From the NCBI RefSeq assembly GCF_019925205.1, contig NC_083567.1, positions 17,484,001 to 17,548,000 on the forward strand: a stretch of DNA of 64,000 nt, written 5' to 3'. The notes beneath the pieces were generated by a model. That model searched no databases and was not told where the DNA came from. It saw only the letters and a list, made by a program, of their open reading frames with translations. How positions within the stretch are numbered: the first letter of the stretch is position 1; every line of letters starts with the position of its first letter. A program made the position numbers and the translations under genes. Shown here piece after piece: positions 26,365 to 37,968 of this stretch. Source of the stretch: Metopolophium dirhodum (taxonomy: Eukaryota; Arthropoda; Insecta; Hemiptera; Aphididae).

Positions 26365-27060
26365 TTAGTCTCCGGAACACTATTAAATAGCGTAATTTGG
26401 GTGTCGAGGTCTGAATAAAATAACGACTTTGTTATTTTGTTATAATTCAAAAACGAATAACTGTAGATTCATGAAAATTTCACTGAATGTTTATATTTTC
26501 ATTTTCTATATACCCCATAAAATTTAGAAAATATGTTGATACTTTTTAAACTGTTTACGGACATATTGTCAGTTTTAAATTTTTTTAGTTTTTTTTCTAT
26601 AATTGTTTCTATAAAATTTATTTGTTGGGTAAGAAATCGTGAAAATTTAATTTAAAGGCTTTTGCTGATATATTTTTACAAAGCAGTTTAAAAATATTAA
26701 AAATACATAGGCACAATTTTTTTTATAAGCATTTTAAGTTCGACTTTCAACTAAATTTATCAAATTAAAAATTTTATAAAATGTTCAACTTTTATAGTTA
26801 AAGATTGAAAATTTAAAACAAGATTCTACGTAAATAGGTTATATATAAATTACTTTATTCACAATAATATCATCAAATATACTTAGTGATAACATATAGG
26901 CTGACTGACCACCTTCGTGGCTCGTTATCGTTTTTCTTACACAATGATATTATATCATTCAATTCAAATTTAATACCATCCATTATAGTGACCCACTTAT
27001 AACCTACTGTATAGCAGAGTGACACCCACTTGCCCACCTTTTTTAAATTTGAATTTAACA
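26365..27060. repeat. Interspersed repeat, family C copy 1
   Basis: Two parts support a repeat. The text at 26894-26924 (ATATAGGCTGACTGACCACC and on) recurs at 52162-52190. The text at 26929-26994 (CGTTTTTCTTACACAATGAT to AGTGACC) aligns with 61442-61506 at roughly 70 percent by eye. The segment at 26420-26640, including AATTCAAAAACGAATAACTG, reads like the commonly seen aphid repeat sequence, but that is recollection. It could be a decayed DNA transposon or Helitron-like element. Boundaries are approximate. Confidence 0.6.
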
Positions 27061-27198
27061 TATTTTAATGATGATTAATAAGCTAATATATTTTTTATTC
27101 TGTATCACAGCTTATTATTTCTATATCGTAACAACGAACACTGTACGGATATTCATTATAATATTATTCCAAAAGTTAAAACACACTTTTCTGATTAG

Positions 27199-27359
27199 AT
27201 ATTAATATTATACTAATATAGTCTACGATCATGTCGAATATCGCAGAAGTTCAGGATATTAAGTCGCCTGAAGTCGAGATTCGATCTCCATCCGACCCAA
27301 AATTGTTGCAAAATCACGTCGGCACGTCGCGGTCATTTCGTCGGCCCAGCGTTAAGACG
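27199..27359 (+). other. Candidate exon with a 44-codon start-bearing frame, unassigned
   Basis: An acceptor-like tract (CACACTTTTCTGATTAG) ends at 27198. After 32 bases an ATG at 27231, with A at -3 and an in-frame stop just upstream, opens a frame of 44 codons starting MSNIAEVQDIKSPEVEIRSP. The peptide is hydrophilic, non-repetitive and coding-like in codon choice (GTCGGCACGTCGCGG), unlike its AT-rich surroundings. AAGACG is followed by GTATAG at 27360, a possible donor, and the stop TAG at 27363 lies inside it. The composition stays coding-like to 27432, and the same frame runs on past the TAG, so the alternative is a pseudogene with one nonsense change. I do not recognise the family. Confidence 0.4.
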
Positions 27360-27365
27360 GTATAG

Positions 27366-30300
27366 TTCAATGCCAAAATAGCGGTACATAGACGGCTTCT
27401 GCGGGTGATGCACCCGATGTCGGTGCTCTGACGATATCATTGATGTACGCTGAAAAATTGTATAATATAACACTTAAATGTATAGTTAGGTACTTGTCTT
27501 ATATAAAATGTACGCATATACCTATAATACAAATTTTTCGTCTAGCGTTGATACGTATTACGTATACGCCATATTATAAGAATAAGCCACTACGAAAATT
27601 GAAATACGCACGTTGTATATCATAGTCTGTAGACGGTAATAAGTACCTACATATTATTATATTATATCATTATACCTAACAATATGATTTATGCAATATT
27701 CGATAAAAAATCAGCACATATATTATTATTCACTTTGATCGCCGAGTGCAATGACTCGGTTCGCTGTATAATAATATGTAAACAGTTCTACCACAATAAC
27801 CTTGCAAACTACGGAAATATTAAAATAATATAACATACATTTATATATAGGTATACAATATACATACAATGCGGAAATAGTTGATATTCTGAACAGTATA
27901 CCTAATATTTTCGCGAATTTATGTATTGTTCGTTATACTCGGGAGTAGAGTAAATGTTTTTTTTTAATTTTAAAAACTGTTTATATTTTGAAAACAATAT
28001 TTAAAAAGTAAATATTCTAGTAATAGTACCTATAAACAATCATCACGTTTTAGTTACCTAACTTCCTCAGTGAGTTGGATACATATAGTATTATTATTCC
28101 TACTTTATGAATTTATAAACATAATATCGATTACTTAACGTTGCAATTATTACTATAGAAACGTTGAATTACTCGAATATTATAATAAATCAAAAACATA
28201 TAATTAATCTATAATAGGTAAGTGGATTAAAAGTCGTATAATTGAATTTGAGTAGATTTTCGAAGAAAGCACATTAATCTGTACCGATTTAAGTAAATTA
28301 ATCTCATCATAATTATAATATTATATCTACCAACACTCGTTTAAAAATGACGCGTTAAAATATATTAAAATATAAACAATTTTTATAAGATGGAGACTGC
28401 ATTTTAATAAAATATAATAATAAACTTGTATGTTAATTATTTTTAAAAATGTATTGTGCCGATACAAAAAGAACTTAAGAAGTTTCAAAAGTTTTACCTC
28501 ACATTAAGTTATTATTAATACCATTCAATAGCCGCAGAGAGAAAAAGTGCCCTACTGGCTGCAGTACCTATGTATACCGTTTGTAAATTGCAAAATACAA
28601 TACATATACATACTATAAGTATACTCGCCTCGTTAAAATTGTATTCTTCGAAAACTAAATTACAGAAACTTTGTTGTACTTATATAGTTATATGTATATC
28701 AAAATATTAACATCCGAAATGATCTTTGAACCGTAGTTGTCGGTGTCATAATGGCACATGTCACATGTGGGGATACTTTCTCGTATATCATCGTCGTTTT
28801 CGCAAGCTCTTATATATTTATACCGTAAATACCTACTTACAAAACTATTGAAATTAATTGAGAGTTTATCAAAAAATATAAAAAAGAATGAAAAGAAAAT
28901 ACCAATAGAGTTTTTGCCATTTGAATAGAAATTAAATTAAATACATACATTTGAATACAAGAATCATAATCTTTGTACCATTAAAAAAAAAAAGGTATTC
29001 GCTTTCAAATCCGAACTGCATTCGATTTCTATTAAACGTGTGTACCCATACATGTTCTATAACTTCCATGTAAATATTATAAACGCACACTACACACACG
29101 TAAATAAAGCTCACGATCACGTCATTTGAAAAAATTATAATTTTTTTAATCACAAATCATATCTCATACTTTCTTATCACCTTTTACTCCGGTAATTATA
29201 TGCACGAATATGATACCCACTCGATCTCATTTACTGTCCTAAATACACGACTCGTTTGTAGGAGGTATAATGTATAATATTATGCAAATCACGCGCTGCA
29301 CAAGTATCGTTGTGCATCATCGGCGTGGACGTCTTTAACGATTGTCTTATTATCTCTTTCTCTTTCTCACTTTTTCAACAAGATAATTATATTGACGATA
29401 AAAACAAGACGGTGGTCATTTTATTAGGTAGCGCATTTATGCAATATTAAGTGCAGAAATGTCAATAATTTTTTCATGATTACAACGTATAAGTATATAA
29501 TATTATAATATATGACGTAGGTATTATATTCAACAGGTGTATTATATATTTATATGGGTAGAATGGCAAAATAATGCACAATTTTCATTTTGCTATAGGT
29601 ATTTGATATAGGTAGGCACACACGGTACCTACGTCGTAAAAAATGCTTTAATTCCATACCGCAATAATAATATGCGACTAGTGTACGAATATAGCGCGTC
29701 GATAATTTATTATAGACTTAATAATTAATAATTTCCTGCAATTTAAAGCAAATTATAACGTACGTGATTCTTTGGGTTAATCGCGGGTAGCGACTGTACT
29801 ATTCAGTACTATATTTATATGCATAACGGGTACTATCTGTCTACCTACAAACCTATTACTGATTTTACCCACCTGCAGTGTCAATCGTGCATCAATCTAC
29901 GATATTTAAATTGCAGGCGATATAAATAATGATTGCGGACAATTCGTTTCCTCCAATGATAAACAGTCTTTTGAAAACAAATTCATTTTTCGGGGCACAA
30001 TAATAATATAAAGGTAAATATGCCAAAACGTGTCACGGATATACACTTCCAGCGGTCTAAAACGATCGAACTACGTTGAGTCGTTGAATATAATATTATT
30101 TGTGTAATATGTACATATTGTGTATAATAATAATAATATAATCTGTTTTTATTATTCTTTTTGTCGTTGTCAGCTTTCGATTTTTTGATTCTTTCTTTTC
30201 TCTCTGCGTGTATTATAATATTATAATGACCGGCGGGGTAGTCTGAATTTTCCTCGCACGATCGGTGTATAAGTAACGACGACGACCACTTGGAAAGCTT

Positions 30301-31390
30301 AACGACGGACAAGCGCCATTCGTCGTCGTCGTCGTCGACAATACGGTCAACGATTGTAAAGTGCAATTATAACCGATGATGGCACGTGCAACTGCTGAGT
30401 ATTATAATGTATATGTGTATATGTAAAGTGTGTCAACAACGTTTACACACAAAATCCGGTTAAACAAAACACATTCACTAGTGCGTGCAGCCGCCGCCAC
30501 CGCCACCACCGCCGTGTCCATAGTTTGTTTGTTTATTATTTTTGTTCTTCAAGAGTCAAGTCCGTTGCGAACTTATGATTTATAAAGAATGAAGTAATGG
30601 TCGTGAGAGGGGTTTGGGTGCGCGAGAAAAAAGGGATAGTTATTATAATGATTGCAAGGCGAGTATAGTGAGTATATACCTACACAATAATAAATATAAT
30701 ATATATATATTTTTTTTTATTTGTGCGCAAAATTACGTTTATAATATCATATACATAATATATATATGTATAATACTTTAATATACAATGTACAGCGTGT
30801 CGCGTGAATAGAAAGAAAGTTTACATACGACGACGACGTATGGCGGGTACAAGTAGAAATATTTTCACATTTAATAAACATATATATATTATAATATGTA
30901 GGTACAGTCGTACAGAACCATTATAACTCTGTCGTGAAATTAAATGGTTTCATTCGATGTAATATTTCATATTGTAGATAACATTTACAGATAAATTACA
31001 ATATTTATATCGTATGTACATCAAATATATCTAACAGTCTAACGTTCTTATATACTTAAAAGTGAAAGAAGTAAATACAACTTGAGTTTTAAAATTATAT
31101 TTTTTTGTTTAGTAATTAAATATAATAGTTATAAGAGTAAAATAGTGTTTGCGAAGGTGATAAGTGATAACTGCTAAGGAATAGGTCGAAGGGCGCTATA
31201 AGAGGCAACCATCATCCTATATAAATATATAATATAATGTTCATGAGTGTCGACGAGCAGTGGTTGGGTTGATGTAAGTATATAGATTTTAACGCCGGTT
31301 TAACGAATAATTTATAAATATAATAATAATATATACCTAATATAGTCGGTTGCATTGACGGTTATGAAATTGTTCTTTTTGTTTTAACAG
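27366..31390. other. Mostly AT-rich non-coding stretch
   Basis: No gene is seen. An AG/GTAAGTGG string at 28216-28221 resembles a splice site but lacks a pyrimidine tract. A CpG-rich segment at 30220-30360 includes (CGT)n at about 30317-30338 and is followed by a CCGCCACCGCC tract at 30490-30513. The 127-codon minus-strand frame at 29983-30366 is built on these repeats (an Asp run) and is not called. Confidence 0.55.
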
Positions 31391-31622
31391 CTGCGAGTTT
31401 GAACCTCACGATAACGGTTTTTTTCGTATCCGTTTTACGTATTTTGTACAATAATAATAATAAATGGCTGCGTACACGATTTCCGGTGTGCGCATATTTC
31501 GGCGGGCAACTCCCTCGTTGGATTATTGCGACCGTCTGTGCAGAGAGCGATGATCGTGTGGCATCGTATACGGAAGCTGCAGACAACTGTAGGCTGCAGT
31601 CATATATTTTAACGGTCCGCTG
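31391..31622 (+). other. Candidate internal exon behind a strong acceptor, unassigned
   Basis: The string TTGTTCTTTTTGTTTTAACAG ending at 31390 is an excellent 3' splice site. From there one frame stays open to a TAA at 31624, and that stop overlaps a donor-like GTAATA at 31623. The second half (31480-31620) has balanced composition and encodes a non-repetitive stretch including AESDDRVASYTEAADNCRLQ. The first half contains an AAT run encoding Asn residues, which argues against a conserved exon. The opposite strand is open too (31362-31586), but it lacks matching splice signals. No family is recognised. Confidence 0.3.
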
Positions 31623-31771
31623 GTAATAATAATTATGACACCCCCAAAAGATGGTTTATTTCTATTCGTACAGTTTTTACACAAAATGTCCACATCGTCC
31701 TGCGATGCTCATCATATTATGACGTGCAGAGTGTGAAAAACATGCGCAGTAGGTATAGTGTAATATATCTC
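31623..31771. other. Non-coding spacer
   Basis: Short AT-rich sequence between the candidate exon and the next MITE; nothing identifiable. Confidence 0.6.
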
Positions 31772-31936
31772 CAGTGGCGTGCCCAAGGATTTTAAATATT
31801 GCGGGGAGGCTGTTATAACTAATAACATATTTAAATTAATTGTGGTGGTAATACCAAAAACCCAAATAAGGGAATTTCAGACAATGTGGGGAGGGGAGGG
31901 ATATAACATCTAACCTCCCTCCTGGGCACACCACTG
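31772..31936. mobile_element. 165-base MITE with CAGTGGYGTGCCC ends
   Basis: The left end CAGTGGCGTGCCCAAGG pairs with the reverse complement of the right end, CAGTGGTGTGCCCAGGAGG. The ends start with CAG as in hAT elements and resemble those of the elements at 23112 and 43714. The interior carries G-runs on one side and matching C-rich words on the other. The 8-base flanks (TATATCTC and CAGGTATA) do not match, so the duplication has decayed or the element belongs elsewhere. Confidence 0.8.
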
Positions 31937-32971
31937 CAGGTATACATATCGAATTGGTAATCAATATCTGAATTGCCACAATTACACGCATGTTATACCT
32001 ATGATGTTAAATCCACTTGCGCGTTGTGGGACGAGAGAAAGTTTCGTTCGACTGTGAATGGTGATATATCACTAGCTGTTATTATGCAGTCAACGGTGCT
32101 GCTATTATTGTAGAACGACCAAGTTCTAATAGGGCTTCAGAAATCTCTACGATTGATCAAAGTTGATAGTTGTCGCAAGTACAGTTGTTATAGTGTCACG
32201 TCGTTACGTCAGTAGTCACGCGCGTGCCTTTTCGTCAAACGAGTTCGTAAAATGTCGTCTCTCACTCGTTCGTCGCAAAAGTAAATTATAATATTTAGGT
32301 TAGCTGTAGGTATATAGTCGGATCGTCCCATACGCAATATTCATTGAATAATTAAACTCAAATGTGGGTCTTATTACTTTTAAATATAGAAACCTACACC
32401 TATCACCTACTTTAATTAGTGGTTCTTCAGACGAGGCGAAAATATCACTACGAAGAACTATCATAGAGGGAGATGAGAATGATGGGTTTTTTAATTGACT
32501 CCCGAGATTTTTTTTTCCCGTCCAATAGGAACCTAATAGGTACCTACATATTTAACAAAAATAAAAAATAAATTGTAGACGACTAACCAAAAACTTTTAT
32601 CGTCAAATGCTTTCATTCTCATTTACATAAATATTTATGGCTTATGAACAATTTGAATTGGTAAGATAAATTGATAAGAGTGATTAAATTAATGCAGAAT
32701 TAATTTTCTTTATTATGACTTATGAATGATATAAATCAACATATTTATAGTAATATTTGTACTCTAACGCAACAATACTGCAGTGCATTTTGGAGAATCG
32801 ATTTGACTGAATACAAATATGATTTTATCACAGTCGTGGTTTTTTCAATAATATAATTTATGAAATTGGTATTGTCGTCTTACGTGAAACATACTACAAT
32901 TTATTTTTTTTATTAATTCACGTATATTTATTTGTGTATTCACTTTATCTTTTACCCACGTATTTCTACAG
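31937..32971. other. AT-rich non-coding stretch
   Basis: No gene is seen. A short hairpin (GTTCTTC with GAAGAAC) lies at about 32425-32458. The region ends in a pyrimidine tract leading to the next candidate exon. Confidence 0.55.
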
Positions 32972-33027
32972 AACTATGGCATTACCTATTCGTTTGTCCA
33001 ATGAAACGACAAACGACGCAGTTCAAG
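32972..33027 (+). other. Candidate 56-base exon with both splice sites
   Basis: A strong acceptor (a long pyrimidine-rich run ending in ATTTCTACAG) precedes AACTATGG, and TTCAAG followed by GTCAGT at 33028 is a good donor. Within it, an ATG at 32976 opens a frame encoding MALPIRLSNETTNDAVQ and leaving phase 1. Another frame without a start is also open and leaves phase 0. The composition is more balanced than in the flanks. It cannot be joined in frame with the exon candidate at 27199-27359 using the splice sites proposed there, so the two may belong to different transcripts or be alternative first exons. The function is unknown. Confidence 0.35.
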
Positions 33028-33698
33028 GTCAGTCATTGTACTTCGTTTTTATTTTCGATAGAACACGCGTATATAACATTCAAGTGGTTGTTTTGAAACA
33101 GTTTTTCAGTTACTTTTAAGCCCATAAAAAATGTGTATTAAATGGTATCTTTTTATGATAGTAATAATATAATGAAAAAAAAATAATTAAAAAAAATCTT
33201 TCTGATACACTCGCTAGTAAAATATCTATAAAGTAAAAGTACACTGAACTATTAAACTATGATATTTGATATATATATATAGTGTTTGTATAATGTTCGT
33301 AACATTGTTCTCAAGAGCAGTGCATATTTTAAACACTACTGCATAACTCTATATAAGCTATACTTGATATCCCTTGGGAAAACATGTGATGTTATTCTCG
33401 TTTATCATTCCGATAAGCGTTTAATAAAATAATATTCATTGCTACTTTGATTGTAAAAATAATATAATATCATAATAATAAGGAATGCGTGTATAATATA
33501 TTTTGTATTTACGTGTAAACATTTTTCTTCGTGCGAGAGGGAAAAATTGATATATACCCTCTCGTATTCATAACATATAGTATAATTACACTGATCAGTA
33601 ATGATAATTGAACATTTAATCAACGATGATTATATACCTACTTGATGAGTTGATCAGACACAATAGAAAACAATGTATGCCTAGTATTATATCCATTG
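33028..33698. other. AT-rich non-coding stretch
   Basis: Nothing beyond AT words, an A-run near 33177 and short open frames without features. Confidence 0.6.
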
Positions 33699-33751
33699 TA
33701 ATATTCGCGGGTACCCGTGATTTGGCAAACGAACGCCGCCGAAGTAATGAA
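33699..33751 (-). repeat. Interspersed repeat, family E copy 1
   Basis: The reverse complement of this segment aligns over 53 bases with 45798-45850 at about 79 percent identity. The shared core is GGCGTTCGTTTGCC and both end in GAATATTA. The two copies are in opposite orientation, 12 kb apart. The element's real limits are not visible. Confidence 0.75.
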
Positions 33752-36099
33752 CGCCGCGAACTACAAATTGTACATGTTTTTAAATTGGAGTGAGCTATTA
33801 TAAATACACGTGATAAATAACGACGTATTTAAACCATAATTTTATGTGATTGTATATAATTAACGCGACGGAAAACACGGTATTTAGTATAGGCGTGGAA
33901 GCCCCAGTCTACGGATAATAATATAATACAGTTTAACGTAAAAATTAATAATAAAAATAATAATATCTAATTTCTATATTTTATAATTTCTACTATCTAT
34001 TCCAATTGCATAGTGATATAGTGATATGTTATAATATGCAAACACATGAATATATTAAATATTATTTCGATATGGATATCATATTAATATAATAATATAT
34101 TTCCTTGGGTTTTGATCGAGTAATGAGTATTAGAATCGTTAATAATACATTTTTACACATTGATAAAATAATATATTATCTGAGATAATAAAAAGTAGTT
34201 ATGTTGGTTGTAATTATTTTCCTACAAAAATGAGATCCACTAATCGTTTTGCTCCATTTTCAAAATAAGAAATTATCACCCTCTTAATAATTAAAGACCT
34301 ATCATTTTCTCACCAAGAATATTGCTCTAAATATTTGTTATATGTATCCAGGTGTGATAAACAATAAATATGAAAAAAATTTAAATTAAAACAATAATTA
34401 ACATCTGATTTCTTGCACGTTCCTTCTCACCCCACGAGAAACCAATAATTCCTATTTTAAATTCCACAATTATCTTAACCGGACTCAACCAGGCACCAGC
34501 CAATCCAGAGAATGTTAGGCTGGCATGACCAAACTTAGTCTCCCGACACTTCACTTATCTGTTACATTTACATTTTACTTACATATTTTCATTGATAAAT
34601 TATGTAACGGATGCCCCCCCCCCCCGGATGTCTAACTATCAAATAAAAATATATTAACACATTATCATCATTTTTTTAATTATCCATATGACCATAATAT
34701 ATATTATTATTAGTATATAGAGGTACTTTTATATAATTAAAGAATACAAATAAAATAATTTCATACATAAAATAAATGATTTTATTATTTAAAATGTAAT
34801 ATATAATTATAATATTTGGAGAAAAATATTCACGATTCTATATGGTTCAAAAAAAAAAAAAAAATGTGGAGATAAACGGTGAGTATCAATTTCATTTTTG
34901 TAGGAAAATGGTCCAGCCCATAATGTTTCGTCTTAATGCACATTGCACACCCGTAGCAGGCAATAATGTACAACTACAACATAATAAAGTAATAACATTT
35001 ATTATAAATACTATAGATCGCTAATGTGTCTACAGTCTACAACTCTACAACGGACCATGATGTATTGAATGAGCGCGCATAGTAAACGAAACATGTTTTT
35101 CGTCCATTGAATAACGGCTAAATCATTCATGAAAATAAATAAATCGCAGCATGATAGTATACTGTTAAAAAATAAAACACCTCGGGTTGACTCGTGTTTA
35201 ATAACGATGCATTATCAAATAATATGTAGTAATAATATTGGATAGGCGGTTTTCCTGATCTTTATCGAACAAATATAAAATCGTACCTATAATATAGTAT
35301 ACTGAATATGTGCTCCAAAAGCCCCTTACGATAGAGTTAGGTACTGCAACACTATTCCGTATTATTTAGTAATTTTATGAAAATAAGTGTGGACGCACTT
35401 AATATTTTTAAATTAGCTCAAATCTCAAACTATAATTTTGGAAAAAACCGATTTGGTGGAAACAAAATCCAAACCTTTTTTAATTTTAATGGTAATATAA
35501 TATATAATTTAAATATAATTTATACGTTACAAATATATATTTCAAACTGCAATACAAATTATAAAACTATACGTACTATAGTACTAATAATTTGTAGAAA
35601 AAAATCAAACATATTTTGGGGGAACCACCCCCATTAACCTAATTGCGCCAGTGCCACAATCTATTTAGTCGTCATAGTGTATAGACACTTCAACCATGCA
35701 ATATACCATTATTATACTATACACCAGAACCAGACACCGATTTAATATAACTATAACGATCGGGAATAAATACGTACCGGATGGGCGGCGGCGACGGATA
35801 ACCGTCCGAATATTTAACATAATATTTGGGTCGGACGGCAAAAAAAAACGGATATGCGAGTAGAGAAAAGGAATATACACCTATTACAATATAAATGGGT
35901 ATAATACGTGTGTGATATATATATATATATGCTTTGATGTACAATACACATAAAGGCGCCTACCTATATATATGTATATATGTATATACATACACGGTGA
36001 CGTACCTATATACATATATATATAGAAGGTATATGATATTATGTAGGTAATAATGTGTGCGTGTACGTAGGTAGGTTAGAAGATATTGTAGCCGGTGTG
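33752..36099. other. AT-rich non-coding stretch
   Basis: Contains the poly-C run at 34614, a moderately GC-rich patch at 34420-34560, and a GGGGGAACCACCCCC hairpin at about 35618-35633. The patch just after that hairpin (ATTGCGCCAGTG) looks like one end of a hAT-type MITE whose partner end is absent. Open frames at 34842-35024 and 35377-35637 are Asn/Ile-rich and not called. Confidence 0.5.
34614..34625. repeat. Poly-C run (12)
   Basis: A homopolymer of 12 C in an AT-rich background; the length is probably unstable. Confidence 0.9.
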
Positions 36100-36278
36100 T
36101 ATTGTAAAAGAAACGATCTCCGCGGACGATCTCGAAAATACTTTCTCGACGCCCCCGTTGAACCTTACCGGCCGGCCGTGTCCCGCGAAGACGGATAAAA
36201 AGTCACACGGCAAACGCTCGCGTATTTATCTCGTATTTAGGTGTCGTGGGCGAAACGCGTGGCGGGGTCCGCTCCCGC

Positions 36279-36285
36279 TATAAAA
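36279..36285 (+). promoter_or_regulatory. TATA box with initiator at -31 spacing
   Basis: TATAAAA in a GC-rich context is followed about 31 bases downstream by GTGCAGTAC, whose GCAGTA resembles the arthropod initiator TCAGTY with the A at about 36310. The spacing is that expected of a core promoter. Confidence 0.28.
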
Positions 36286-36324
36286 CGTATGTACACGAGA
36301 CGCGCGTGCAGTACAATATAATAC

Positions 36325-36348
36325 AATAATAATAATAATAATAATAAT
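36325..36348. repeat. (AAT)8 microsatellite
   Basis: An uninterrupted AAT tract just downstream of the putative transcription start. Confidence 0.95.
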
Positions 36349-36499
36349 ATATAAGCACATCACCGCCGCCGCCGCCGGTGCAGACGTCGGGAGAAAGGGG
36401 AAAGGCTATACCTATAAACTGTCGGCGGGTGAAAACGAGGTCGCGCGTATATTAGGTATATAGGCGAGTACAATAATGATAATATTATACCCGTGCGAG

Positions 36500-36598
36500 A
36501 TGCATAAATATTTATTATTTTTTTCGTTATTATAATTTTCCGTTTTCGTCTCTGTCGCAGCCGCAGCCGACGCCACATACGCGCTTAAACTGTAATAC
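36500..36598 (+). pseudogene. Signal-peptide-like short frame interrupted by a stop
   Basis: An ATG at 36500 opens MHKYLLFFSLL, then a TAA at 36533, then the same frame continues FSVFVSVAAAADATYALKL to a TAA at 36596. Read through, this has the form of a secretory signal peptide: a basic start, a long hydrophobic core and small Ala residues at the cleavage point. It lies about 190 bases after the TATA/initiator pair. Alternatively the TTCGTCTCTGTCGCAG text ending at 36560 is simply a splice acceptor, which would explain the hydrophobic pyrimidine-rich codons without any gene. Evidence is slight. Confidence 0.15.
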
Positions 36599-36903
36599 GG
36601 CTATACGATAATAATAATCGCTGCAGCGTGTGAGATGCGTATATCGCACCATAACCCGTATTATAATATTATATTGAAGTGCATCGATATCATACGCTGC
36701 ACATAAATGACCACCACAATATATATAATAATATGTAATAATGATGTACACGTGCGTACGCGCCGCGCGAGACCACGCGGTCCAAACGAAGACGAAAGTT
36801 GTTTAAAATTTAAATACCAACGTTTTTATCTCCCGCTCTCCTCGGCGAGCGAGAGAGCCGACGCTGCGGGTCGTGTTGAACCGATCGTACTGCTGTACAC
36901 ACT

Positions 36904-36923
36904 TATATATATATATATATATA
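36904..36923. repeat. (TA)n tract
   Basis: A TA dinucleotide tract of about 10 units. Confidence 0.9.
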
Positions 36924-37576
36924 ATATATATTATACACACATGTAGGTATCTACCGCTGGTCGTCGTTACGATAATATTGTATTATTATGTATATATATA
37001 TAAGACATAAGTACATAAACCGACGGCGGCGGTGCAAGGACGACCGCCTCTCCTCCTTATGTCCTGATCATCTTACTCCACTGCTGCAACGTCCTATACC
37101 CGCGCACGTACGTTTTCTCTCTTTTGTTTCGAACATGATATTTTACGATATCTGTCGTACTATATATAAGCGTCGATCTTCCTTTTTCCGCGCGTTTATT
37201 TAAACCGCCTGCCTGCATGGCTGCATCGCACGCATATTATTTCTGGGCGCGATCACGTGTGGATCCGGTGTAATTTTATTATTTACACCTTGTGACAACT
37301 GGCCTACATATAGCATGTACCTACGCGATATATTACGGATACCAGCTATATATGCCTACCGCAGTACCGCGTATGCGGTTACACAATGATGTTTGCACTG
37401 TGTTATCAGGTGTAGGTGCAGGTCCCGTGCAGCTTCCGTCGGGGCCGGGGACGCGTCTGAATGAAAATATTAAGATGGACGTTGGCGTCTTTGTCGCTAT
37501 AAAAGCTTCGATCGGTAACTACCTGTATTGTTTTTGGTCCCAATATAATATGATACGCGCATCGATCGTATGATGG

Positions 37577-37968
37577 TATAGGGTGTTTCATAAACACGGA
37601 CGGAAACTATTTAGAGATAACTTATTATCAAACAAGTTTTTTTTATAAAAATATATATATGATATACTCCGATTTAAGTGCGAAACAAAATACCGGGTAT
37701 ACGCATACCCTGGTTGTGGTGACAAGTGCAAAACGACACTTTCCCCGGGTTTATAATTCGTTTTGACTTTTTGAGTAGTAAAACGCGTTGATCGACATTA
37801 AGAAGCACCACGATTAACACAATACACGAAATCTCGTAAACCATTAAAAGTCTCAAATCGAAAGAATATTACGGATAACAACAAAAATAAAACCAGTGCC
37901 GTAATAAACAAATTTAAAAAATACCACTCATAATTTCAATTTCGTCCGTGTTCATGAAACACCCTATA
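37577..37968. mobile_element. Tc1/mariner-like non-autonomous element
   Basis: The left end TATAGGGTGTTTCATAAACA and the reverse complement of the right end TATAGGGTGTTTCATGAACA match over about 27 bases with few differences, both continuing CGGACG. TA dinucleotides border both ends, as for Tc1/mariner insertions. The 392-base interior has no transposase frame. The symmetric ends encode the same peptide MFMKHPI on both strands, which explains the two short frames there. It could instead belong to another family with GGGTGTTTC ends. Confidence 0.82.

Larger units (their letters stand above)
36100..37576. promoter_or_regulatory. CpG-rich, promoter-like island
   Basis: This 1.5 kb is markedly richer in GC and CpG than its surroundings (for example 36100-36310, 36360-36440, 36755-36880, 37020-37110 and 37410-37470). 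It holds TATA-like elements in GC-rich context (36279 and about 37161), (CCG)n, and the signal-peptide-like frame at 36500. Clusters like this in insect genomes often mark promoters and first exons of regulated genes. No complete reading frame is supported, including the 93-codon frame at 37292-37573, which runs into a transposon end. Confidence 0.3.

Noticed and set aside
29983..30366. 127-codon minus-strand frame
   Set aside because: It starts in a (CGT)n tract giving an Asp run and continues through AT repeats giving Tyr and Asn runs; there is no family resemblance.
35617..35657. Complete MITE ending ATTGCGCCAGTG
   Set aside because: The expected CACTGGCGCAAT partner end was not found upstream.
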